A stretch of 64,000 bases of DNA, taken from Eurosta solidaginis. Its lineage: Eukaryota > Arthropoda > Insecta > Diptera > Tephritidae. The position numbers and the translations under genes were made by a program. The notes beneath the pieces were generated by a model that saw nothing but the letters and a program-made list of their open reading frames with translations, searched no databases and was not told the DNA's origin. Positions 34,540-45,697 of this stretch are shown piece after piece. The first letter of the stretch is position 1, and the number at the start of each line of letters is the position of its first letter. The DNA is taken from NCBI RefSeq assembly GCF_040869045.1, contig NC_090322.1:180124672-180188671 (forward strand). The letters are read 5' to 3'.

Positions 34540-37110
34540 CAAATGGAAGGTATTAAAGAGTATTTTAAGAGAGAGTAGGCCATAGTTCTATGGATGGACG
34601 CCATTTAGGGATATCGCCATAAAGGTGGACCAGGGCTGACTCTAGAATTTGTTTGTACGATATGGGTATCAAATGAAAGGTGTTAAAAAAAAAAAAAAAT
34701 AAATGTAAGGCGCGATAACCTCCGAAGAGATCTAAGGCCGAGCTTCTCTTCCAATTTGCGTCGTGCTCCTCTTGATTTTCCCTACAAATTGGCTGGACAG
34801 GACCTACATGTTTTTATGCCGACTCCGAACGGCATCTGCAAGGCAGATGAGTTTTCACTGAGAGCTTTTCATGGCAGAAATACACCCGGAGCGCTTGCCA
34901 AACACTGCCGAGGGGCGACCCCGCTTAGAAAAATTTTCTTATAATTGAAAAACCTTATTTCTAAAATTTTGATGTTGCTTTGCCCGGGAGTTGAACCCAG
35001 GGCATACGGTGTGATAGGCGGAGCACGCTACCATCACACCACGGTGGCCGCCGTGTGAAAGGTGTTACTGAGCATTTTAAGAGGGAGTGGGCATTAGGTC
35101 TATAGGTGGACGCCTTTTCGAGATGTCGCCATTAGGGTGGGCCAGGGGTGACTCTAGAATGTTTGTACGATATGGGTATCAAACGAAAGGTGTTACTGAG
35201 TATTTTAAAAGGGAGTGGGCATTAGGTCAATAGGTGGACGCCTTTTCGAAATATCGCCATTAGGGTGGGCCAGGGGTGACTCTAGAATGTGTTTGTACGA
35301 TATGGGTATCAAATGAAAGGTGGTAATGAGTATTTTAAAAGGGAGTAATCCTTAGTTCTATAGGTGGACGCCGTTTCGAGATATCGCCATAAAGGTGGAC
35401 CAGGGGTGACTCTAGAATGTTTTTGTACGATATGCGAATCAAATGAAAGGTGTTACTGAGCATTTTAAGAGGGAGCGGGCATTAGGTCTATAGGTGGACG
35501 CCTTTTCGAGATGTCGCCATTAGGGTGGGCCAGGGGTGCCTCTAGAATGTTGGTACGATATGGGTATCAAACGAAAGGTGTTACTGAGCATTTTAAAAGG
35601 GAGTGGGCATTAGGTCAATAGGTGGACGCCTTTTCGAAATATCGCCATTAGGGTGGGCCAGGGGTGACTCTAGACTGTGTTTGTACGATATGGGTATCAA
35701 ATGAAAGGTGGTAATGAGTATTTTAAAAGGGAGTAATCCTAAGTTCCTTTTCGAGATATCGCCATAAAGGTGGACCAAGGGTGACTCTAGAATGTTTGTA
35801 CGATATGGGTATCAAACGAAAGGTGTTACTGAGCATTTTAAGAGGCAGTGGGCATTAGGTCTATAGGTGGACACCTTTTCGAGATATCGCCATTACGGTG
35901 GGCCAGGGGTTACTCTAGAATGTGTTTGTACGATATGGGTATCAAACGAAAGGTGTTACTGAGCATTTTAAGAGGGAGTGGCCATTAGGTCTATAGGTGG
36001 ACGCCTTTTCGAGATATCGCCATTAGGGTGGGCCAGGGGTGACTCTAGAATGTGTTTGTACGATATGGGTATCAAACGAAAGGTGTTACTGAGCATTTTA
36101 AGAGGGAGTGGGCATTAGGTCTATAGGTGGACGCCTTTTCGAGATATCGCCATTAGGGTGGGCCAGGGGTGACTCTAGAATGTTTGTACGATATGGGTAT
36201 CAAACGAAAGGTGTTACTGAGCATTTTAAGAGGGAGTGGGCATTAGGTCTATAGGTGGACGCCTTTTCGAGATATCACCATTAGGGTGGGCAGGGGTGAC
36301 TCTAGAATGTGTTTGTACGATATGGGTATCAAATGAGAGGTGGTAATGAGTATTTTAAAAGGGAGTAATCCTTAGTTCTATAGGTGGACGGCTTTTCGAG
36401 ATATCGCCATAAAGGTGGACCAAGGGTGACTCTAGAATGTTTGTACGATATGGGTATCAAAGGAACGGTGTTACTGAGCATTTTAAGAGGGAGTGGGCAT
36501 TAGGTCTAGTGGTGGACGCCCTTTCGAGATATCGCCATTAGGGTGGGCCAGGGTGACTCTAGAATGTGTTTGTACGATATGGGTATCAAATGAAAGGTGG
36601 TAATGAGTATTTTAAAAGGGAGTAATCCTTAGTTCTATAGGTGGACGCTCTTTCGAGATATCGCCATAAAGGTGGACCAAGGGTGACTCTAGAATGTTTG
36701 TACGATATGGGTATCAAACGAAAGATGTTACTGAGCATTTTGAGAGGGAGTGGGCATTAGGTCTATAGGTGGACACCTTTTCGAGATATCGCCATTAGGG
36801 TGGGCCAGGGGTGACTCTAGAATGTTTGTACGATATGGGTATCAAACGAAAGGTGTTACTGAGCATGGAGTGGGCATTAGGTCTATAGGTGGACGCCTTT
36901 TCGAGATATCGCCATTAGGGTGGGCCAGGGGTGACTCTAGAATGTTTGTACGATATGGGTATCAAACGAAAGGTGTTACTGAGCATTTTAAGAGGGAGTG
37001 GGCATTAGGTCTATAGGTGGACGCGTTTTCGAGATATCGCCATTAGGGTGGGCCAGGGTGATTCTAGAATGTGTTTGTACGATATGGATATCAAATTAAA
37101 AGTATTAATG
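34540..37110. repeat. ~128-130 bp tandem array inside INE-1-like element
   Basis: About 18 units of 128-130 bp, each with gactctagaatg, ttgtacgatatgggtatcaa, a ggtgttactgagcatttta block and ggtggacgccttttcgagat. Two unit types alternate. Type A has gtgggcattaggt and ttagggtgggcca; type B has gtaatccttagtt and taaaggtggacca. Clear starts are 35953, 36083 and 36211. One SINE splits the array near its left end. Confidence 0.9.
34686..35055 (-). mobile_element. tRNA-derived SINE, full length, 12-bp target duplication
   Basis: Same family as 17653-18013, inverted: the tRNA-like head is on the right (ccacggtggccgccg, with B box reverse complement near 34986-34998) and an A-rich 3' tail on the left (34686-34703). 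It is flanked by perfect tgaaaggtgtta repeats at 34674-34685 and 35056-35067, so it inserted after the tandem unit existed. Non-coding. Confidence 0.92.
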
Positions 37111-38499
37111 AGGGTTTTAAAAGCGAGTGGCCCTTAGATGTATATGTGAAGGCGTTCTCGCGATATCGACCAAAATGTGGACCAGGTGATCCAGAAAATC
37201 ATCTGTCGGGTACTGCTAATTTATTTATATATGCAATACCACTAACAGTATTCCTGCCAAGATTCCAAGGGCTGTTGATTTCGCCTTGTAGAACTTTTTA
37301 ATTTTCTTCTACTTAATATGGTAGGCGTCACACCCATTTTACAAAGTTTTTTCCAAAGTTATATTTTGCGTCAATAAACCAATCCAGTTACCATGTTTCA
37401 TCCCTTTTTTCCTAGTTGGTATAGAATTATGGCAATTTTTTCATTTTTCGTAATTTTCGATATCGATAAAGTGGGCGTGGTTATGGTCGGTGTCACACCC
37501 ATTTTACAAAGTTTTTTCCAAAGTTATATTTTGCATCAATAAACCAATCCAATTACCATGTTTCATCCCTTTTTTCGTATTTGGTATAGAATTATGGCAT
37601 TTTTTTCATTTTTCGTAATTTTCGATATCGATAAAGTGGGCGTGGTTATGGTCGGATTTCGGCCATTTTTTATTCCAAGATAAAGTGAGTTCAGATAAAT
37701 ACGTGGACTCAGTTTAGTAAAGATATATCGGCTTTTGCTCAAGTTATTGTGTTAACCGCCGAGCGGAAGGCCAGACGGTGGACTGTGTATAAAAACTGGG
37801 CGTGGCTTCCACCGATTTCGCCCATTTTCACAGAAAACAGTTACCGTCATAGAATCTATGCCCATACCAAATTTAAGAAGGATTGGTAAATTTTTGTTCG
37901 ACTTATGGCATTAAAATTATTCTAGACAAACTAAATGAAAATGGGCGGAGCCACGCCCATTTTAAAATTTTCTTTTATTTTTTTATTTTGTTCCATTATA
38001 TCATTACTGGAGTTGAATTTTGTCTTAATTTACTTATATACAGTAAAGATATTAAATTTTTTGTTAAAATTTGAATTAAAAAAATTTTTTTTTTTAAAAG
38101 TGAGCGTGTTCTTCATCCAATTTGCAAATTTTTATTTAGCACATATATTGTAATAGTAGTAACGTTCCTGCCAAATTTCATCATGATATCTTCAACGAAT
38201 GCCAAATTACAGCTTGCAAAACTTTTAAATTTCCTTCTTGTAAAAGTGGGCGGTGCCACGCCCATTGTCCAAAATCTTACTAATTTTCTATTCTGCGTCA
38301 TAACTTCAACCCATCTACCAAGTTTCATAGCTTTATCCGCCTTTCGCAATGAATTATCGCATTTTTTCGGTTTTTCGAAATTTTCGATATCGAAAAAATG
38401 GACGTGGTTATAGTCCGATATCGTTCATTTTAAATAGCGATCTGAGATGAGTGCCCAGGAATATACATACCAAATTTCATCAAGATACCTCAAAATTTA

Positions 38500-38560
38500 C
38501 TCAAATTATCGTGTTAACGGACAGACGGACGGACGGACGGACATGGCTCAATCAACTTTT
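38500..38560 (+). repeat. (GACG)n microsatellite of the INE-1-like element
   Basis: gacagacggacggacggacg followed by gacatggctcaatcaa. The same tract is at 54786-54813 and 50569-50600 in related copies. Confidence 0.85.
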
Positions 38561-38687
38561 TTTTCGATATTGATGATTTTGATATATGGAAGTCAATATC
38601 TATCTCGATTCCTTTATACCTGTACAACCAACCGTTATCCAATCAAAGTTAATATACTCTGTGAGCTCTGCTCAACTGAGTATAAAA

Positions 38688-39442
38688 AAACCTGTATACA
38701 CCAGGGTATAAAAATAAATTTCTTCATATATATGTTAAACGTAAGCGAGCTGCAATTAAAAATCATGAACTGCCAACTCCTAAAGCCAAATGCCACATTC
38801 TAGGATCACGAACTATTCAATTGGCTCAAAATTCCATAACCCACATAGTCAACCATACCCTCCGCCTCGTTTTCGTACTCATTCACATATACATATATAC
38901 ATAGGTACGCCTACTTAAAACAACGAGCAATTGAAATGTTATATTGTCGCATGCAATGTTTGTGCTTAAGTGCTGAGGCGTATGGAATGTTGTCGGTCGT
39001 AATATGTGTGAGGATGTATTGGATCGTATGCAATCCACTAATAGTTGCAGTTTGTCAAAATGTCATTAAGGACCCATGACAAAATCCATTTTCAGAGTTT
39101 TCGCTTTTTTCATCTAATTGTCGCATTCGGGCAAATTGAATTTGTGGCTAAATACCACTATTTCAAAGCCACAGATGCATACAAATTGGGAATCATTGTG
39201 AAACAGAAGGAGATTTGTGTGGACGCACATTGGCATTTAAGTTTTTATATTTTGCTTTCAAATTTCGCTTTCGATATTAGCCACAAAGATTGTCCTGGAC
39301 TTAAAATTTTTTATTTTTTTTTTTTTAAATGAGCTGTGGGGAAATGGTTAAAGCTTTCGCTTTACGTGTTGGCAATACAAAAAGTTGCTGTCACTGAATG
39401 GCTGGGCTTTAAAGAATATTTTCACATAATAATTTAAGATGA
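38688..39442. other. Unassigned intergenic sequence
   Basis: No gene recognised. A 95-codon frame at 39045-39332 (plus) has a hydrophobic Phe-rich end and no family resemblance that I can name. Confidence 0.4.
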
Positions 39443-39715
39443 AACAAGTAAGGGCGTCTTAGTTCGGGTGTACCCGTATATTAGTAGTATAGCTGAGAGC
39501 TTCTCTCGTCTACTTCATTTGGCTTTAGTTTACTGACACTAAGTATGATCAAAAGTGGACATATTTATTTAATGATTTTGTTCATTTTTTTAGAAATATT
39601 CCTCTTTATATAGGAAATAAGTGTACCGCGTTTTTTCACAATAGGTCAATTCCCCTTCTACTTATTGCTCGCGAAACCTTGAAGAATGATTGATGAGCCA
39701 CGCCCATTTCACATT
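39443..39715 (-). mobile_element. INE-1-like fragment, truncated by LINE
   Basis: Starts aaacaagtaagggcgtctta and has the hairpin-like gttcgggtgtacccg and the tagctgagagct subterminal motif. It retains gccacgcccatttcac and then stops where LINE sequence begins. Sequence after the LINE (45165-45350: accaccgatttctgtgattt, agcattcggtgaaatttgaagc) may be its continuation, but that is an inference. Confidence 0.5.
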
Positions 39716-40089
39716 ACGTACCGTACAGTGTAATACACTAAGTAGAGTACAGTACAGTTCCCCCTCACTAGGGTAGGCACCTTGTCGTTGGTGTGAGGGC
39801 TTAGTCGATCTCCATAGCGCCCGACTATGAGGCGGAGATGTTTAGGACTGGCATCTACGCCATTTCGCCTCATAGGAGGGCGGTGGGATGTCGGTGCCAA
39901 GAACTGCCAACCCCCTAATCCAGGGTGTTATGCGGACCGTGCCTATTGGACGATTTGCAGCCAGGGGATAAATTCGGCTGTATTCGAACGGAGCCTTCCC
40001 AATACCGGGCCACCTCGGGAAGTATTTATGGCCTTACCACAGTAAGGGGCGCCCGCCTTGTCGGGCAGGTGGTCGTACGACCAAGATGA

Positions 40090-41428
40090 ACGACTCATTA
40101 CCAAATTGTAAAAGGAGGATGATAAGACTGAGTCGCAAGCCAAAGACGACAAATACGCATTAAGCAATACGTCAGACTCGGGGAGCGAGATTAGTGCTGA
40201 TTCAATGAACTCCGTGTTGGAAAAGCACACAAATGAAAACGGAGCAGAAGAGTGGAGAAGGGTACGGAGAAGAGGAAGCAAAAGAACTCTCTCGCAGTAC
40301 CATGCAGCACTAAGAATTGTCCAACGCCTGGGAGCAGTGGTCGACCCAACATAAATGTAGATCGAGCACTTGTAATGGGCCCATGAGGTGGTAGAAGTAA
40401 TTCGAAGGCAGTTCAAAAGTTTTCTGCTAGAAACCCTCGGTTCTGCAACCGGTACGAGGAGGAAGAAGCGTCGAATGGCAGAATGAAGAGGCAATGTTCG
40501 GCGGAAGGCTACAAGCCTGCTTTCAAGAGGCAGAAATGACCCAGTCCCAGAGCCGCGAGGCAGGGCAGTCGCATAGACAAGACAAGTAGGCCCAAGGCTG
40601 TAACACAGATGGGCCCCAATAGCGAGGTAGCAACTGCGAGTCAGAGTGAAATTCCAAATACGGAAGTAGGAGATAAGCCAAAGGGAGATAACGCGAAGAC
40701 TCCGGCTTTCTCGGAGGTGCCAAAGGGAGTTAACACTAAGACGCCGGCTTTCCCCGAGAAGATGAGTGATGTTGCAAAGCAGTCACTGACTGTGACGTTG
40801 GTTCATCGTAGCAGTTCTTTCGGACAGATGACTAGTGAAGGTGGAGATCTGTAGAAAGGGAGCTTATTAGCTTAATGCTTAAGATGATGCGGGAATAACC
40901 AAGTGAGCCCCTTCCAACCTTTGATTCGGGGGGATGGTGTAATGGTGTGAAGATTATAGCGTGCGACAACATCGCGAGCTTGCGGTGGATGGAGGAAGGG
41001 TTTCAAACCTCCAAAGGCAAGGTACAAACGCGCGGTTTGAAGTGGTGGATAAAGCGCAAATCCCCACGGTACCAAAAGTTAAGGTATGGATGCCATACGT
41101 AATGAAGTCGGAGGATACACTGCGCCTTCTGCAGAATCAGAATCCGAACATAACGACACAGGATTGGAAGGTACGTACTGTATCTCGGCCTACGGAGGGA
41201 GGTCAGTTCTACATCTTCCAAATAAACAAGCAGGCGGAGGATACATTGTATACGCAGCTTGGAAAAGTGTCCTTTTGTACAGGCAAAATTTATACGCGAC
41301 TTAGGAAAAGAAGTCCCGAGGATAAATATCCTAACACGCTGGAAGTGGGCGAAGTCGAAAAGGACCTCAAAAGCCTTAGGGAAAAAAGACAGGTGGAGGC
41401 AGCCGACGTCACCACGAAGGTGGTATAA
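40090..41428 (+). pseudogene. LINE ORF1 (gag-like, DUF4780 type), broken
   Basis: A possible start is at 40087-40092 (MNDSLPNC...); the frame shifts by one base within the first codons, then continues with SDSGSEISADSMNS and EEWRRVRRRGSKRTLSQYHA before a stop near 40352. Later the frame 40961-41428 contains VKVWMPYVMKSEDTLRLLQN, TTQDWKVRTVS and GGQFYIFQINKQAEDTLYTQ, features of the DUF4780 domain found in ORF1 of dipteran LINEs. The protein would bind element RNA. Several stops separate the parts. Confidence 0.7.
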
Positions 41429-41585
41429 GAGGACCAACAGCCAGATGGTGCTGTTAGTCGCACAGAGGAACACTCGGAACAACAGTTACAAGAGGCTGAA
41501 GGGGGCTTCGAACACTCTAAACCAAAAGGACAAGTTGAGGACGACGACGTTACAACGAAGGTGCTGGAGGGGGACAAACAGCCCA

Positions 41586-42335
41586 ATGGTGCTGCGAGTC
41601 CTACAGATAAACCTCCAACACAGTAAAGTGGCGTCGAGCGAACTCCTCCTAAACCTTTAGGAGGGTTCGTTTAACGTGGCGCTCATCCAGGAGCCGAGGC
41701 TCTCATCGGGAAGAAAGGTTTCTGGACTTAGCGCGCGCGGACTTGGTGTTTACTATGCGCAAACAGAAGGACGGGTGCGGGCTGTAGTAATGGTAAGGAA
41801 ACAGCTGCATTCATATATGCTGCCTAATTATATTACTGAGGACCTCGTAGTGGTGGCCGTTGAACAAAGGAATTAGCAGGCACTTATCCTTGCATCCTGC
41901 TACATGACCTATGCTGCGGAGGTTCAACCGATGGAGTGCAAGAGGGTAGTACAGGACGAAGGGCGCAAAGGGAGGTTGGTCATAGGCGCGGATGCAAATA
42001 CGCACCACAATGCGTGGGGAGGAGCAGATATGAACGAGAGAGGCGAATCTCTATATTGTTACATCCTGCAAACCAATTTGCAGATAGCCAACAGGGGAAA
42101 TGTCCCTACAAACATTGGTCCAACATCCAGCAATGTTCTGGATATTACATTGAGCTCCGAGCGTGATATATCAAGGTATGATTGGAGGGTTCTTGATAGA
42201 CCATCCTTCTCCGACCATGCGTATATCAGCTTCAGCATCCCCCTAAAGATGGTAGAGAAGGGGGGAACCTTTAGAAACCATAGGTCAACAAACTGGACTA
42301 AATTCCAGAAACAGGTAGAAACGAAACTGGGATAA
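41586..42335 (+). pseudogene. LINE ORF2, AP endonuclease domain (broken)
   Basis: The frame reads LRVLQINLQHSK at its start, then stop at 41658, ALIQEPRL (catalytic Glu), stop at 41874, GADANTHHNAWGG (Asp/Asn) and SFSDHAYISF (the SDH signature near the end). This is the exonuclease-endonuclease-phosphatase fold that nicks target DNA in LINEs. All residues of the active-site motifs I look for are present, so the lesions are nonsense changes, not domain loss. Confidence 0.88.
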
Positions 42336-42353
42336 CCCAAAGAGGTTGCCAAT

Positions 42354-43750
42354 GTGGAAGACCTGGAGGGCTATAATGAATTCCTAACAAGGACGCTTAT
42401 GACTGCGTATAACAAAACTTGCTCTCTAAGAAGATTCAGAGGAAAAGCAAAGCCGCCATGGTGGAGCAATAAGCTGAGTCTTCTAAGAAGACAGAGAAAA
42501 GAAATGTTTAAGCTCGCAAAGACCGCGGAAACCGAAGCGTTTCGGGACGAGTACAGGGATCTACTGAGGATCTACAGGCGTGAAATTTCCAGGGCGAAGG
42601 GAATCTCATGGAAAAGTTTCTGTACGGACATAGAGTGCTCCACCGAAACAACACGGTTGAGAAAAGTCCTAGCAAGAGGAAATATAGTCCAGGGACTAAT
42701 AAAGAAAGAGAACGGGGAATGGTCACGTAATAGTGAGGAATCCCTTGAGGTGCTTCTCGATACACATTTCCCATCGGGAGATGGTTTAGAAGAGCCAGCA
42801 GACAGAACTCACACTTCGATAACGGAGCGGGTAGTTTCAGGCTTGGTGACCGATACCAAGATCGAATGGGCAGTGAAGACGTTTTCTAAATCGCCGGGCC
42901 CAGATGGTATATTCCCGGCCATGCTACAAGTTTCAAGTAGGTCGGTCGTGGAATGGCTTAAAATAATTGTCGATGGGTACATAAGACTGAATCATGTACC
43001 GCACTCTTAGAGAACTGCTCGTGTAGCTTTCCTACCAAAGGTGGACCCATTAGCTTAACATCTTTTCTGCTCAAAACCTTTGAGAGGCTGATGGATGTAT
43101 ACATAAAGTCAAACGTGGATGAAAAGCTGCTCTCCACAACACAGCATGCGTACACCAAAAGCAAGTCGGTAGACACCGCATTGCATAGGGTGTAATAAGC
43201 GTAGAGAAAGCCCTGGAATATAAGGAATATGCTCTAGGAATCTTCTTGGACATTGCCGAGGCTTTCAATAATGTTTCTAAATGGGCGATTATGGATGGTC
43301 TTAATTACATTAAAGTACATCCAGCCTTAACCAGATGGATCGGCTGCATGTTAAATTGCAGGAAGATTACATCACAATGGGGATTGTACGAGGCCACGAA
43401 ATCAGTGGACAGGGGAATGCCGCAGGGAGGGGTGCTATCACCTCTGCTGTGGACGCTGGTCATCAACGAACTGCTCAGGCGATTTGATGAGGGACCCGTA
43501 AAACTTACGGCTTACGCGGATGACGTTGCAATTGTCATAAGTGGAGAGGGCGTCCAACGATGAGCTCTTTGATGGATCGGGTGCTTCAGGATAGTCATAC
43601 GTGGGCATCAAATGTCGCGTTGAAAGTCAACGCGGATAACACGGATATGGTATTGTTTACAAAGAGGCACAAGACCCACATTGGATTAGGCCTTGCACAA
43701 AGTATATAGGAATCATCCTAGACAGTAAGCTGTCATGGAAGCTCAATGTG
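42354..43750 (+). pseudogene. LINE ORF2, reverse transcriptase domain (broken)
   Basis: After the stop at 42333 the same frame gives a basic region (KAKPPWWSNKLSLLRRQRKE) and KSPGPDGIFPAML, the RT motif before the fingers. A stop at 43008 and frame changes follow. In another frame are LDIAEAFNNVS (motif A), GMPQGGVLSPLLW (motif B) and AYADDVAIV (motif C, YADD). All three palm motifs persist, but three frames would be needed to read them. Confidence 0.9.
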
Positions 43751-45090
43751 GAGGAGAGGGTGAAGGAGGCTTCAACGGCACTTTATGCATGTAAAAGAAT
43801 GCTGGGGTGTACGTGGGGCTTATCGCCCTCTCTTTCTCATTGGGTTTTCGCAGCGATTGTAAGCCTTATCCTATACTATGGAGTTCTTACTTGGTGGAAA
43901 GCCACACAAAAAGCAACCTACCTCAAAAAATTAGAGGAGGTATGCAGACTATCAATGCTTAGCATTACGGGAGCCCTGAAAACAACCCCGACAGCTGCAC
44001 TGTATGCCATTCTGCACATTCCACCTGTATATCTGGTAGCAAATAACACAGCGTTAACTACTGCAACCAGGCTCGGCGCCTCGGGGCAGCTTGAGCGCCG
44101 ACCATACGGCCATAGTAGTATAGCGTCATCAATGACAAGACGAACAGACTACCTGATTCCCTATCTGCGCTTCGAGGGATATCTTAAAGCCACAATAGAG
44201 GTGGATGGTTGGCGTAAGAGTGCGCAAATCGCGGATGAGGCGATACATGTGTACACAGATAGTTCCAAAGTAGTGGAAGGAGTAGGGTCTGCGGTGTACT
44301 GTGCTGATCAGGAAATAAACAGATCCTAAAGGCTGCCGGATTACTGTAGCGTTTTCCAAGCGGAAATAGTAGCCGTACCAAAGCAGTAGAAACCCTGGAA
44401 GAAAATAGCCCAAGCTACAATCGTGTTAACTTTTATATTGACAGTCAAGCAGCAATTAAGGCAATAATACCGCATAGCACAGCATCTAAATGCGTGTTAG
44501 AGTGTAAGCAGTCCCTGGAGTGAATCGGGACAGGGAGAAGCATACATCTATATTGGGTCCCAGGGCATATGGGAATAGATGGGAATGAAAAGGCTGATGA
44601 ACCAGCTAAAAAGGGCGCATCCCTTGAAGCTTGCTCCGTAGACGTCCCAATTAGACTGGGCGAAATTAAGCGAAGGCGAGAGGTGCACATGATCGACCAA
44701 GCAGGAAAGGCGTGGGTTCAAGCGCGGGCTGTAAAGTGTCGAAGATTATGTGCAGGTCGTACAACCTTAGAATAACAAAGTTGCTTCTATTATTAAAAAG
44801 AGAGGACTGTAGACTCATGACGGGTATTCGTACTGGACACTGCCTTCTGGCGTCAGATGCCTTTAAATTAGGCTTGGTCAGTGATAGCAGATGTAGGAAG
44901 TGCGGGCTGGAGGAGGAAACGATCGAGCACGTTCTGTGCTCTTGCCCTGCGCTTGCCATGCTAAGCTATTAGGAGTGATACAACTGTCAGATGTAGAAGC
45001 AGCAAGTGACTTAAATCCTAGGAAGCTTCTAGTATTTGCCAAGAGGACGGAGTTTGGCAGGGTTTTTTCAGTTAAAACAAACTTCTGGTA
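43748..45090 (+). pseudogene. LINE ORF2, thumb, RNase H and zinc knuckle (broken)
   Basis: The frame from about 43710 has YIGIILDSKLSWKLNVEERV (thumb) and IHVYTDSSKVVEGVGSAVYC (RNase H, first Asp), ending at 44329. Continuing pieces in other frames show FQAEIVAV (Glu), FYIDSQAAIKAI (Asp) and LYWVPGHMGIDGNEKADE (His and Asp). The C-terminal CRKCGLEEETIEHVLCSC is a C-x2-C-x7-H-x4-C zinc knuckle near 44895-44945. Confidence 0.88.
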
Positions 45091-45369
45091 ACACTACGGA
45101 CTTATTCAGTCGATTGAAGGTCCTCATGAACCGGCCAGTTCAACCTAACCTAACTTAAGATAAAAACTAAGAAATCGTATGTGTAGTTCTCAACTACAGT
45201 AGGTTTTCAATATATACTATATATACCACCGATTTCTGTGATTTTTTCAGAGAACAATGAATGCTCTATATGTAAGCATTCGGTGAAATTTGAAGCTTCT
45301 AGCTGTTAAAAATGGGGCAGTAATTACGAAAAGCTTCTTGTCTGAACAACTGGTTGTGGGGGATATCTA

Positions 45370-45697
45370 ATGTCTAATATATCTAATATAATATTCTAAA
45401 CTTAATATATAAAAATCACGTGTCACTATGTTTGGGGCCAATGGACTCCTAAACTTCTGATCCGATTTTGAATTTGTTTTGCACCCCGTGTGTAGTTTGA
45501 TCTAACTTGAAATATAGGGTAGGTTATATCTCAGTGTATAGTCGCAATATTATTTTATTCCAAATTTTTTTGTGGTTTCTGAGGTGGCCCGTGATTTAGA
45601 GGTACTATGACACTTTTTTCCAGACGGAAAAAGCTTATTGAAACGCATGCAGATAGGCCAAATTTAGAGCTGGACAACGTCTGACGGGTCTTCTAGT
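45370..45697 (+). mobile_element. Short Helitron-like element (putative)
   Basis: Begins with a taatatataaaaatcacgtg type start and ends acaacgtctgacgggtcttc CTAG T. A CTRR end followed by T is a Helitron feature, and this end is one I associate with short Helitron-like elements in insects. The 5' end is not sharply defined and there is no helicase. Confidence 0.45.

Larger units (their letters stand above)
34400..38687 (-). mobile_element. Large INE-1-like (Helentron-associated) element
   Basis: Read on the minus strand it starts tatactcagttgagcagagct and ends with a hairpin (GTTCGG/CCGAAC, plus 34419-34424 and 34431-34436) followed by cttccttacttgttt. Inverted subterminal motifs lie at both ends (actcagttgag at plus 34443-34453 and ctcaactgag at 38671-38680). 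Near one end is a (GACG)n tract at 38521-38541. These are the parts described for non-autonomous Helentron relatives such as Drosophila INE-1: inverted subterminal repeats, a tandem or microsatellite block, and a 3' hairpin. Most of its 4.3 kb is a tandem array. It codes for nothing; frames inside are artefacts. Confidence 0.7.
39757..45153 (+). mobile_element. Near full-length LINE with RNase H (LOA/I/R1-like), decayed
   Basis: About 5.4 kb holding a GC-richer 5' UTR, a gag-like ORF1 and an ORF2 with endonuclease, reverse transcriptase, RNase H and a zinc knuckle, ending ccagttcaacctaacctaac. The presence of RNase H and a DUF4780-like ORF1 points to a LOA/I/R1-type clade, which I cannot resolve further. 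Fragments of the same family occur at 101, 8480, 28391, 29900, 30083 and 30560. Both ORFs have several stops and frameshifts, so it is immobile by itself. Confidence 0.85.

Noticed and set aside
34540..37110. CRISPR-like array
   Set aside because: Units are contiguous 128-130 bp repeats without unique spacers, inside a transposable element of a eukaryotic genome.
36750..37301. Open frames in the 130-bp array
   Set aside because: The peptide repeats (RSIGG...FEISPLGWARG) mirror the DNA unit; no start context, no independent domain, and unit lengths that are not multiples of three break the frame elsewhere.
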